Shown: one piece after another, positions 45,406-57,049 of the stretch | Numbering within the stretch: position 1 is the stretch's first letter | Layout: each line of letters begins with the position of its first letter | Assembly (NCBI GenBank): GCA_029582155.1 | Contig: CM055897.1 | Location: 4,199,001-4,263,000 of the forward strand | DNA: 64,000 nt | Direction of reading: 5' to 3' | From: Panopea generosa | Lineage: Eukaryota > Mollusca > Bivalvia > Adapedonta > Hiatellidae | Program-made: the position numbers and the translations under genes | The notes under the pieces: model-generated | The model's input: only the letters and a program-made list of their open reading frames with translations | What the model was told of the DNA's origin: nothing | Databases searched by the model: none

Positions 45406-48400
45406 ATGACTGTTTACATTGGCAACTGTTTGAACATACCGATACCAGAAAATCACGACATTGAAAACGATTATAAGATGAGAAATACACTACTTGGCTG
45501 GATTGTAATACACTATCTTGGAAATCAGACGGAGTTGACGTTGTATGACGCAAATAATTCACTGCACAATAAACTCCATTGTAGAATCGCTGCCTCAAAT
45601 CTGAATATGAACTATGTTATCATGTTTAATGTCTCAGTTACTACAATTAATCTAGGTTTCTTCAAATCGACAACAAGTCTTCATTGTGTTACAGAATTTA
45701 CTGAATGTAAAAACGCAATAGAATTATCAGAAACATCTTTCAAGATGTTTTTGAAAAATGTGACAAAAGAACATGGAACACCGATATGCATGACTGATTC
45801 TTCAGATCTTTCTCCATCAGAATTTAAGTTTATCACTGTAATCGACTGCTATAACGGACGCAATTACAATACTCTATGTTTTAATCACGAAGAAACAGAT
45901 GAAAATGCTATTTGCGAAAGGCACCATGTTCCGCAGATAACACGTTCTAAAGCAAGATGGAGTGGACTGCAAAATGAGCCAAAATGTTGGATAAATGCCT
46001 CACATCTGAATATGAAATATGTGATCATATCGAATGTTTCAGTAACTACAATTCTTGATTTCTTGAAAACGACCAAAAGTCTCCATTGTATTACAGAGTT
46101 TACTGAATGTACGCACATAATAGAATCATCAGAAACATCTTTCAAGAATTATTTGAAAACATTAGGGTCCCATGATATTTTAGCATACATTTCAAATAAA
46201 TCAATGTGTATGACTGATTTTTCAGATATCTATCCATCGGAATTCAAGTTTACTAATGTAATCGATGGTTATAAAGAAGACAGTTGCAATACTCTATGTT
46301 TAAACAATGACGAAAAAGACGAAGAGGTTTATTGCAGAATGCATTCTATTGTACCCAATTTGAAAACACTTTGTTGTTCTAAAACAAATCAAAGTGTTGA
46401 AAACTGTTTGTTAGACAAATATTCATATTCATATTCAAGAGGAGTATTGACTCCTTCTAAAGTAGAAAAAAATGAACAAAGGGAAACAACTGTACCAGAC
46501 CATTCATTTGATAAACTAAATATTCCATTAAAACACAACCAATTACTTCATTGTTATAGAGAAACACAAATACATTCAGAATGTACTGAAGCGCCAATCG
46601 CTACTATCAACACTGTGGCTGTAGATAATGCAGAAGACAATGCCAAACAAAGCATAGTAGACCTAAAACATAAATATGTATCTACGGGAAACCGAAACAG
46701 TTGTTTTAAAACAAAGATTAAAATATGCAATCAAACCAAAACAAAACGTTCACATGGAAAAGGATCATTCATCTGCGATCGTAAAATTGTTGTTGATGAT
46801 ATAAAAACAAAACGTTTACATGAAAAAGGATCATTCACTAGCGATCTTAAAATTGTTGTTGATGATATAAAAGCAAAATGTTCACATGAAAAAGAATCAT
46901 TTACCAGCGATCTTAAAATCGTTGTCGATGATATAAAAACAAGACATTCACATGGAAAAGGAAAAGTATCATTCACCTGCGATGATAAAAGCTATGTCGA
47001 TGATACCAGGGCCTTAACATGGTTACCGGTAGATCAGTTACCAGTCCCGGAAGTAGATATTACTGTTGCATTGTTGTTTGATCCCCTTGATTCTATATTC
47101 CAACAAATGGCACGTGGTGATACTCCAGGACCCGAGATAACTATGAGATATGAACTTCTTAGGCTATGCACACTTCGTAACTACCCTAAAAGCAACAAAC
47201 CATACATCATAAGGTTGGCCGGGGCTGGATTTTATTATGCCGCCGAGGGTGATGAAGTAGTTTGCTATTGTTGTGGAATTCGCAAGAGTTCGTGGACAGC
47301 AAACGATGTACCGCTAGTAATACATCGACGTGAATCACCAAGCTGTAGTTTCTTGATAAGGAACTCTCAGGTAAATATTCGTGTACTAGAACCAGAAGGA
47401 CCAAATACCGACATATTTGCTTTCATCGAAGACCCGGCAGAGTCTAGTGCTGTTAATTCTAGATTAAGTAATCAGTTCGAGTCAAGTATCAATGACACGT
47501 TTTCCTCAAACGATCATGTCAGTCAGGGAATATCAACTGGTAACTCGGCAATAACACGACATCGATTCCGTGGAAACTTTAGTAGAATCACCACAGGCAA
47601 TACCAATAGCACTCGAACAAGGGCACCTGCTGGCAATTTCGTATGCAGCAATAATCAGACGCAAATCGCAACTACAACATCACATCATAGTTCAACGCCA
47701 CCAGGTAAGTGTTAATTTTTCAGTCCAACGTAGAGTCCTCCATGGCCGAGTGGTCCAGGGCGTCGTCTTAAGATCGCTTGTCTCTTATCGCTAAGGTCGT
47801 AGGTCACTCTTGGGTATTCCTCCATCAATAATACTGGATATGTTATTTATAACCGGAAATTTGTTGAAAATGGCGTAAAACCCTTTAAGGTATTCAATTT
47901 ATTTCTAATTTTAGTTGGGTTTAACACCCCGACATGTTTTCCATGATACCCATTTATAAAACAAAGTATAAAACGTTCATAGATTTAAAATACATTTGAA
48001 ACTAGTTAGTATTAGTTCGATTAGCAATCTTTTTTTTTTGTACAACTTTTAACACACACAAAACATTTTATTTTAAAATAACATTCCATTAAATTCATTA
48101 TTTATGTATACATCAATATAATCACATGGTTTTATACATATTATGTAACAAATTATAAATAAAATAAAATTATAGAAGATATCATTGATTTTCTAGACGT
48201 GGACACAGTCACACCAAAACACCCAACATATTCTGTGAAATCGGTCAGAATCGCGAGCTTTGAAAGATGGCCGCTCACAACAGGTCAAACACCGGAAGTC
48301 ATGGCCGACGCTGGATACTATTATGCAGGTTTGTGACAAGTAAAATAACAATTTTCATTAATTTCGAATTTTCAATATTTCGAATTGAATAATTGATATC

Positions 48401-51400
48401 CATGATTTAATAAGATAATTATTGTATAAGACTTTTATTTGAAAGAATGCTTTTTATTCAATAGACTGAACTGAACCTGCCGTCAATCTTTCACGGTGTT
48501 TTATATTCGTTTTATTCGCTGGACGGAAAGATGCGCGAATTAAAAAAACATTTTTTAAATGTTACGTTGATTGGTTTTGTTTTACTATTCCTGCAAACAC
48601 CATTCATAGATAACTGATTCAACGTCTTCCATTTGTATATAATTACTTAATTGACTATCCTGGTGATATATAAGCCGAATGGGCGTGGAGCTATATAATT
48701 TTTCATAAATTATATATATATGTATAACATAATAAATGTATGCACATGTCACAATAATAAACAATATATAATCTCTTATATAAAATAGGTTTGAATGGAA
48801 ACAAATTTCTCGTAAAAACACATCTTGAAAACGCTGAACGCATGCAGGATATGAAAAGAACTGAATATATTCATGATAAGAATATGATATAAATTACCTC
48901 TCACACCCCCAGCACATGTTTACGTGGTATTCTTTTTTCGTGCAACACTGGGTGAACTGCATAATTCCAAAGAAATAGAAACAATAACAGCACGAGTCAA
49001 AGTACGAAGGCATACTCACTAACAGTGTGTAAATGAAAAACACTCGTCCTTCACGAAATACATGCATATGTTGTAAATATTATGAATAGAATATGTTTAA
49101 ATTAAAACTATCTCTTTTTTGTATTTGACAGGAATGGAAGATGCTGTGCGATGCTTCCATTGTGGAATCGGTAAGTCAATACAACATGCTTTAATCGTGT
49201 TACTAGTCACGTTGGTTTCAGTGACAATAAGACATTTTCGGTATGTATCAAATATCAGCAAAGCTTACGTCGTGGTACGTTGTCTAGCGTCCGCCTGTCC
49301 GTGTCCGTCTGTACACTTTTGTTTGTCACTATTTCTCCTGTACTATTTATTCCCCCATCTATCCAGCTATATTTATAGAACAGTGAATGATCTCCAAGAT
49401 TCAAAGGAACCAGAAATAATAATACCATAGAGTCAAGGTCACTGTTACTACATAGGGTGTCTGTTCAATAATGATATTCCCTATGATTGTCTCGTAATTA
49501 TATTTCTTGTGAAAAGTTACAGAGAAATTGCTTATTTTGATAAGAAGCATTGTATTACTTTTGATATAATGAACTAAAAATAATGAACATCAATACATTG
49601 CTAATATCAGTTTAGCAATCAAAGAACCAGTCAGATTGTGTCAGGAAAGCGCGTCAAGGTCATGTGCCTCTTGTTATATAGTGGCATACTGCTTTTTTAG
49701 GGAAAAGGAGCAAAACTGTTCTTGACATATTGATTAAAATTTGTTTTTCTGTTAAAATCATATCTATAACACTAGTGATATTTAAATTCAATTTAAACCT
49801 TTTGTCAATTGTCATAATTACGGTCAGAAACGAAATTAATTGATCATAATTGCCACTTATACCTTTACATGTCCCTACACTGCTTATATGTATATTCCGA
49901 CAAGGGCTGCGGCACTGGACTCCAGATGATAATCCGTATATAGAGCATGCCAGGTGGTCAAGGAATTGCGTATACCTCAAGCTGTTCAAAGGAGAAGAAT
50001 TTATCAGCCTTGTACATTTAGCAATGCAGTTTACTGACGATGTAAGTATCAAATGCGGTTGGGTATTATTTTAGGAATTCAGATATTTTGTGGTCGTTAT
50101 TTTCTATCAAAAGTTAAATGCAATCTGTTGATTAAAGAATATAATTATAAATGACACCTTTTCATTCAAAATCTAGTTGCATAAACGCACGAAAGTTTTT
50201 TTTGAGGTGATTTTGATACATTTTTAGTTAAACTATATGAAATAAATGAAAAGCTGATATTTCTGAGAACATGTATGGCATGTTAAATGAAACCAATCTT
50301 TGCAGTTGTTGAAATATGAAATGTTCATATGAAATGTATAATGATTATTATTGAAGAAAATTTACTAAAGCTTTAAAAGCTTTTTTCTGTATCCTTTCCA
50401 CATATTTTGTTAAACGTATCACTTCATGCTTTATTGTTAAGTATATGCTAAATATATTGATGTGAATAAAATATCGTGTAAACTAATCGCCGTGTTTATC
50501 AAGCCTGTGGGTTAAAATTCATTCAGTCATTTCGTCGATATTTGGTAATGTTTAACAAAAAACAATAATTGAACTATTATGTGTTTTTTTTCTCAATATC
50601 TCGAGCAATTCCAAAGTTTAAATTTAGTCAGATCAAATTGGTGCTCATTTTACATTAGATCTAGAAAAAAAACAACAATTCAAAACATTAATTTACTAAT
50701 TGTGCTATCTTTCTATTGTAACATTGTTCACTTTTATTTTAGATTTAGAAATGCCCTCTGTTTATAAACATGTATAAACTAATTGTGCTATCTTTCTGTT
50801 GTAACAGTGTTCACTTTCATTTTTTATTTTAGATTTAGAAATGCCCTCTGTTTATAAACATGTATAAACTAATTGTGCTATCTTTCTGTTGTAACAGTGT
50901 TCACTTTTATTTTTTATTTAAAAATGCCCTCTGTTTATAAACATGTATAAACAAATTGTGCTATCTTTCTGTTGTAACAGTGTTCACTTTTATTTTAGAT
51001 TTAGAAATGCCCTCTGTTTATAAACATGTATAAACTAATTGTGCTATCTTTCTGTTGTAACAGTGTTCACTTTTATTTTAGATTTAGAAATGCCCCCTAT
51101 TTCAAAACATGTATAAAATAATTGTGCTATCGTATTTTTGCAACATTGTTCACATTCTACCTTTTATTGCAATGTAGAAGGAAGAACAAACAGGTGCTAC
51201 CGGAGGTGCAGGTAAGTTGATGATTTAATGTATTGCATGCATAGCTTAGGTTTATGCTATCGATATCCATGTCATGTCGATATGTATAAAAATATAAAAA
51301 AGTGTTCTAAAAATAGTTTTCGTTATTCTGATTTTATTTTCTTACTTAAAATTATCGTTAACCAATATATATTAAGTAAAGTAGTAAGCACATACATACT

Positions 51401-54364
51401 TTTAAAGTTTTGAACATTTTGACTTAGTTTATCACCGATCTTGCTGCATTATCAATTAACTTAGTTTATCATCGATTTGGTCGGTAACTGGTAACAATAA
51501 ATATTAACTAAGTTTATCACCGATTTGGTCGGTTACCTGTAGAAACAGCCATTAACTAAGTTTATCACCGATTTAGTCGGTTACTTGTAGAAATATTCAT
51601 TAACTTAGTTTATCATCGATTTAGTCAGTTACTTATAGCAATCTTATCACCAGTTTTGTCGGCTACTTATAACAATATCCATCCACTTAGTTTATCTCCG
51701 ATTCCGCCAGTTGCTTATATAACAATATCCATTAACTTTTATCTATCACCGATTTGGTCGGCTACTGGTAACACTACCTTTTAAGTAAGTTTATCACCGA
51801 TTTAGTCGATTACCTGAAGCAATTTCCATTAAATTAGTTTATCACCAATTTGGTCGGCTACTGGAAACAATATCTATTGAATATGTTTATCATCGATTTG
51901 GTTGGCTACTTGAAGCAATATCAATTAACTTCGTTTATCACCGATTTGGTCGGCTACTTATGAATCTTAGTTTATCACCGCTTTGGTTGGTTACCTGTAG
52001 AAATATCTATTATCTTAGTTTATCACCGATTTGGTCGGTTACCTGTAGCAATATCCATTAACTTAGTTTATCACGGATTTGGTCGGTTACCAGTAGCAAT
52101 ATCCATTAACTTAGTTTATCATCGATTTGGTCGGTTACCTGTAGCCCATTAACTTGAATTTGTCTTATTTATTTCACATCAGCTGCTAGTCAAATACCTG
52201 TCGATGAAATTAACAAGATTCTACTTACGGATGCTGGACAAAGTGTGTTAGAGATGGGTTACCAGCCAAAAACAATCAAACAGGCCATTGAAGAAATACT
52301 TAAAGATTCTGGTAAGAGATATGCTTATAAATAGAGCAGTACTAGTAAATTATGGATACAGTCAAACCTATGTAAATGGTCACCGCTATTAAGCAGCCAC
52401 TTGTCTTAAGCAGCCACATTTGCTATTTCCCATTTATATGCTTTCAGAAAATATTAACTTGTATTAAACAAGAACATGCCTTAAAAGGCCAATTTTTCTC
52501 CTTCCCTTGACTTACTGCTTAAGACAGTATTTACTGTACTTGGTGTAATTCTTACACATAAGTAACACAACTTCATCGATACAGGATACATACATACATA
52601 TTCTGGATTGAGGTGTTCGTAAATGACGCCATTAGGAAATACAAGTATGTGTTCCTTTTATCAACAGCAGACGTATTTTAAAGGTAGTTTTCACCAGATT
52701 ATGGTTATGGGTGTTTGTAATTAATGTCGTAATATACAAATATCAACTTTTAGTTTGTTTGTATAATACCTTTTATAGCAGCTGTTTTTACCAATTCTTA
52801 CACCACGTGACTCTTATTAGTTAATGCAGTAGTATGGTTAGTCATCAAGACCACAACAGTTCTATAATAGTTTTCTTTTTTTTTTTTACATTTATTTTTC
52901 AAGAAAATGGCCGTTAAATATTTGAAATTGGATCCACAACTTGCATAGTATTCATATAATCCTTACACTGGGGAACCATGCCTCTTGTTTTTCGTGTCAC
53001 TTTGGTTTAGTATTCCGTACTATGTAAAACTTTCTGATAAAGGGTCCTTTGGGCAACACTGAATGTCCTCCAAGATGTCAATAAACCAAAGATCATAACA
53101 AGAATAAAATTCCTTAAATTGAAATAAGGAACTGCAGCTTCTCAGTATCATGTTCAGCATATACACAAAGTGAAATAATATTTCCCTTTCAGAATATCTT
53201 TCGAGTTTATCTTTAATATTTTAATGATAATAATGAAATTAAAACAAATATATTTATAGGAAAGCCTGGCATTTCGTCATCAACCATTATGGCCAAGGTT
53301 CTCGAAATAGAAGAAAGACGATCACTCGAAGAACTTGCAAAAGAAGTTGGTCACTTGGAGATTGGTAAGTCACAAGGTAGCAACGAGCAGACTAAAACAC
53401 AGAATGTTCCGTCACAGACTGACAAGAATACGAAGAAAACACAAATTGCAGACAACAGTTCTGGTAAATTGAATGCACAAACCATACAAACCTTTTCAGC
53501 AGAAACACGAGCAATAGAACAAGTCACAAACAGTTACTTTGATTTGCAGGATTGCATTACTTACATATAAATATCCCAGGGTCCCTTACGCTACTTTCCT
53601 TACGCTACTTTCCATTTACCTCTGTAAGCATTTTAGATTTTTTGCAAGATTCTTACAGTATCAAAACTACAAGAGCATCGCGATTTTAAACTTATTTCGT
53701 TTAACACAAGTTTGCATTTATAACATCACATTGATTTTGCTTTAATATCATAATTACATTAATTTAAATTTGTGCGCCCAATAATTTGGCGGGAGAAAAT
53801 ATCAAATAAGCAGGCATTAATGTATCTGTAGTGCTCTACTATATAGTTCATTTGATTACCTTGAAGTCAACACCGATCTAGTTCCCGACGCTTTCAATGG
53901 TAAATGGAGAGTAGCACAATGAACCATAGGCGAAATTGACAGCGCAGGTGCCGACGTATTTGAGATATATATAAGATCGTATTTTTCAATGCAATTATTT
54001 TTGCACTTATAATTACAAAATATACCAGCACTTAACTAAATAGTCAAAATAGGCATAAAACGTATATCGCATGTTATTCATACTAATATATTCTTATTAG
54101 AAAACTTCAACTTTAAGTCTATATATCTTTTATGTTGCAGGGAAGCAAGCTGTACCTTTAATGAAAGACCCAAAGGCAATCAAAGCCGAGAATGACAAAA
54201 TGGTAGAACAGACACTGTGCAAAGTATGCATGAACAATACTGTTTGTTTCGTATTCTTGCCATGCGGCCACTTGGTCACGTGCGCCGAGTGTGCTCCTGC
54301 TATGAGAAAATGTCCTATATGTAGAACATTAGTAAAAGGTACGGTGAAGGCCTTTATGTCATGA
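45406..54364 (+). CDS. BIR-UBA-RING inhibitor-of-apoptosis protein with long novel N-terminal extension
   Basis: The exons are 45406-47704, 48197-48328, 49132-49170, 49905-50041, 51178-51211, 52183-52311, 53260-53364 and 54141-54364. All have GT-AG borders and join in frame to 1032 residues. BIR1 (about 580-650) has zinc ligands C620, C623, H640 and C647, but a Glu at the position of the peptide-groove Trp, as in type I BIRs. BIR2 (about 782-850) has C818, C821, H838 and C845 and keeps W828 and W841, type II-like. A UBA-like segment with an MGY loop covers about 886-924. The C3HC4 RING (985-1019) has C985, C988, C1000, H1002, C1006, C1009, C1016 and C1019. IAPs with this layout ubiquitinate and restrain caspases or immune adaptors in the cytosol. 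Residues 1-570 match nothing I recognise: two ~115-residue copies with six conserved Cys (59-174, 194-313) and four ~22-residue repeats (445-533). The start is the first ATG after an in-frame stop. An alternative donor for exon 7 at 53463/53464 keeps the frame and adds 33 residues. No signal peptide is seen. Confidence 0.92.
47727..47890 (+). mobile_element. tRNA-Leu-derived SINE in IAP intron
   Basis: The head CCATGGCCGAGTGGTCCAGG with CGTCGTCTTAAGATCGC resembles tRNA-Leu(UAA) in its D arm and anticodon region. The box B is decayed (AAGGTCGTAGGTCACTC). It ends GTTGAAAATGGCGTAAAACCC, a tail shared with the (CATT)n SINE. It starts about 20 bases after the exon 1 donor. Confidence 0.6.
48330..49131. 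other. IAP intron between exons 2 and 3
   Basis: AT-rich intron without a further exon. The minus-strand 78-codon ORF at 48585-48821 has no domain. Confidence 0.5.
49200..49680 (+). repeat. Dispersed repeat in IAP intron 3
   Basis: It holds CGTTGTCTAGCGTCCGCCTG, a CCGTGTCCGTCTGTACACTT stretch, 'GAGTCAAGGTCACTGTTACTAC' and an end 'GTCAAGGTCATGTGCCTCTTG'. This word order resembles common bivalve non-coding repeats. No coding signal is present. Confidence 0.45.
50690..51125 (+). repeat. 83-bp tandem repeat in IAP intron 4
   Basis: AATTGTGCTATC recurs at 50698, 50781, 50871, 50954, 51037 and 51120 (spacing 83, 90, 83, 83, 83). Each unit has TTTCTGTTGTAACAG and TTTTATTTTAG words, both acceptor-like, and the array ends about 50 bases before the true acceptor of the 34-bp exon 5. 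Confidence 0.9.
51420..52160 (+). repeat. 48-bp tandem repeat in IAP intron 5
   Basis: The unit TATCACCGATTTGGTCGGTT plus ACCTGTAGCAATATCCATTA plus ACTTAGTT (48 bp) is repeated about 15 times, with spacing of 48-49 bp where clean. It ends about 20 bases before the polypyrimidine tract of exon 6. Confidence 0.9.
52359..52536. mobile_element. Pogo-type MITE in IAP intron 6
   Basis: The left end CAGTCAAACCTATGTAAATG follows TA (52357-52358); the inverted right end CAGTAAATACTGTCTTAAG is followed by TA. Inside are repeated TTAAGCAGCCAC words and their inverse near the right end. The ends are less alike than in the MITE at 28391. Confidence 0.45.
53465..54140 (+). other. IAP intron 7
   Basis: The open frame of exon 7 runs on to 53570 past two donors (GTAAGT at 53365 and GTAAAT at 53464), both in the same phase. 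The intron ends in TCTTTTATGTTGCAG at 54140. Nothing else was recognised. Confidence 0.5.
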
Positions 54365-54719
54365 AATGAGATATGTTTTAAAAGAGTGTTTTCTGTCTAA
54401 TATGAAGACTCCAAACGACAGCACAATGCACAAACAATGCATTTAATATAAATAGCATGAAACGTATCACTCAACCAGACAAAGTAAAAAAGGCGAATTA
54501 CATAGCAATCAGAGATAAAACCACCATTTTCATACCATTGCCTTTATAAGCATTACCATACTCTTGGTGCTATTTTAAGCATACTGCCATAAAGTCACTG
54601 CCTTTCATTTACGATCATTCATAAAACTTACCATACTCTTGGTGCTATTTCAAAATACTGCTATAAAGTCACTGCCTTTCATTCAGGATCATTCAAATAA
54701 GCCTTTGTTTTACATAAGC
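54365..54719 (+). other. Probable 3' untranslated region of the IAP gene
   Basis: It follows the stop codon. Two ~88-bp near-copies (ACCATACTCTTGGTGCTATTT with TAAAGTCACTGCCTTTCATT) lie at about 54550-54705. No perfect AATAAA was found before the SINE at 54720; ATTAAA-type words appear near 55475 and AATAAA near 55723. Confidence 0.45.
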
Positions 54720-55410
54720 AACACCGCAGCGGTGATATAATGGTAGAGCACCCACAAGATACTAGAATCTTTGATTGGCACTTAACAGTTAGAGGATAGC
54801 TCTAGACCTGAATGACCCAGTGTCAGTAAACTGGTTTTGGGTGGGGTATTGTACCATGCGTCTTCAGCATGATACTACTAACTTCCTTGCTTGGCGCTCA
54901 GCAGTTAGAGGATAGCTCTAGGCCTGGATGACCCAGTGTCAGTAAACTGGTTCTGGGTGGGGTATTGTACCATGTGTCTTCAGCATGATACTACTAACTT
55001 CCTTGCTTGGCGCTCAGCAGTTAGAGGATAGCTCTAGGCCTGGATGACCCAGTGTCAGTAAACTGGTTCTGGGTGGGGTATTGTACCATGTGTCTTCAGC
55101 ATGATACAAGTAGCTTCCTTGCTTGACGCTCAGCAGTTAGAGAATAGCTCTAGGCCACGATGACCCAGTGTCAGAAAACTGGTTCTGGGTGGGGTATTGT
55201 ACCATGTGTCTTCAGCATGATACTAGTAGCTTCCTTACTTGGCACTCAGCAGTTACAGGATAGCTCTAGGACTGACTGACCCAGTGTCAGTAAACTGGTT
55301 CTGGGTGGGGTATTGTACCATGTGTCTTCAGCATGATACTTGAGTGTGGCAGCACTTAAAAATTGTCTCAAGTAGATACCGTCGCGATATCATTGTTTCA
55401 TAAACTTACA
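54720..55410 (+). mobile_element. tRNA-derived SINE with five-fold internal 116-bp expansion
   Basis: The head ACACCGCAGCGGTGATATAATGGTAGAGCA (quoted in part: GATATAATGGTAGAGCA, box A-like) is followed by five copies of a 116-bp body unit. GGTATTGTACC occurs at 54845, 54961, 55077, 55193 and 55309, exactly 116 bp apart. The 3' part (TTGAGTGTGGCAGCACTTA, then 'CTCAAGTAGATACCGTCGCGATAT') matches the inverted copies at 56480-56770 and 62834-63146, which have one body unit each. The unit is bounded at both sides by ATGATACT. Confidence 0.85.
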
Positions 55411-56479
55411 AGTTTATGTAATGATGTAATTATTTCTCTATGTTTGTATAACGAATGTTGACCTTAACGAGATTAAATTAAGGTCGAAGATTACTAGATT
55501 ATAACAACATCAGCTAAAGTTCTCTCGAATGTGGCTGTATTAATGCATGTTTATTGGAAATATAACATATGCAAATTAAACAAAAATATAATTAAGTACA
55601 AAAAGAGAAAGAAACATAAAGTATGCATTGCTCTTTATATCTTTGTATGTGTTTGATGTCATATTCATGTTTACTATTTTCTGTGTGATAACATTTATGT
55701 TGCTCTCCGATTTGTAAGGTAATAAAGAATATAAATATATACATTCTGTGAATATGTCATTATGATGATGAACATCTACCTCTTTTTGTAATGATTTGAC
55801 TGATATATGATACAAAAGGTGAGAGACTGGAGATCATTATAGGCATTAGTACACTTGATGATAAAAATCGGTATCATTATAAATACCATAATATGATTTT
55901 TATATTTTATATATGTTAACATTAATATTGTATTTTGAGATTATTTATCTAAAATAAATGAAACTTGCACCAACTTGTTAATTTGTCGTCATTGTCCTTC
56001 TGCTTATGCAGTTACTATGCAATAATGTGGTGTACAGTAGTAATGTCACATACAATATTATTCTGAATGTCCACCATATGTACAACGCAATAGGTGTTAA
56101 CAATTTGTTATTGGCAAATTCACAGTCTGTAACGACTCCCCACAAATCAATGATGTTCCTATGCGAATTCACTACCCTCAAGGGCACTCAAGGGGACAAT
56201 AAAATAATTCAATTTTAATTTAAGACATCAATATGACCACGTTTATTACTTCTTTTTTTTTAAGATTTGGTTTAAGTTTCAAAACAATCTTACGTCTCAG
56301 TTTATACAAGTCATGTATGGAACTAGTGTGTTAAATTGGTTTTGACTTCAGGTAGCATTATAACTCTGGTTAAAGTTTTACAACAGCTTATACTTTGGTT
56401 ACTACATCACAACTTTCTCAGCTGCAACTAAGAATACACGTAGGGTAACACTTATTTGACCCCTTTTTTATACTTGTGT
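55411..56479. other. Spacer
   Basis: AT-rich sequence. Overlapping ORFs on both strands at 55978-56218 lack motifs. AATAAA words near 55723 and 55954 could serve as late polyadenylation signals. Confidence 0.35.
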
Positions 56480-56770
56480 TGTTGTATGGTATTTAGCATC
56501 GCTTTCAGCAATGTTTTAGTTATATCGCGACGGTATCTACTTGAGACAGTAGGCCTATTCTAAGCGCTGCAACACTGGAGTATCATGCCGCAGACACATG
56601 GTTTGATATCCCACCAAGTCACATTATACTGACACAGGGCCGACCAGACCTAGAACTATCCTCTAAATGCCGAGCGCCAAGCTTTTAGTACCATTTTACA
56701 AGTCTTTGGTGTGACCTGGAATGCAACCGACGACCTTCCACTTGCAAGGCGGACGTTTTTACTTTTATAC
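56480..56770 (-). mobile_element. SINE of the 54720 family, minus strand, single body unit
   Basis: It contains inverted body words CTACTTGAGACAGTA, GAGTATCATGCCGCAGACAC, CCAGACCTAGAACTATCCTC and a decayed inverted box B (ATGCAACCGACGACCTTCC). The tRNA-like head is eroded at the right. Confidence 0.75.
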
Positions 56771-57049
56771 TTAGACATTTTATTAAGAATATATATACAA
56801 CTCGTATCTCAGAAAATACTATTGGTATTCAATTGAAAATTTATTGTTGTTTTCAGTATTGAACAGTGAAAACAAATCAAAGTGGCAAGTGCCATAACCT
56901 TTACTTATATTTTGTTAAAATTAAATCCATCTATATGCGCAGGAAACTGGATACAATTTTTATAACATGTCCATATCTGTCAAGTTTCAATCATTCAATA
57001 GCTAACCATGATTGCATTACCCATGCGACTCAATGTAATGATAATGTTC

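Noticed and set aside
47727..47800. Functional tRNA-Leu gene in the IAP intron
   Set aside because: The T arm and acceptor do not pair and it continues into a SINE-type tail.
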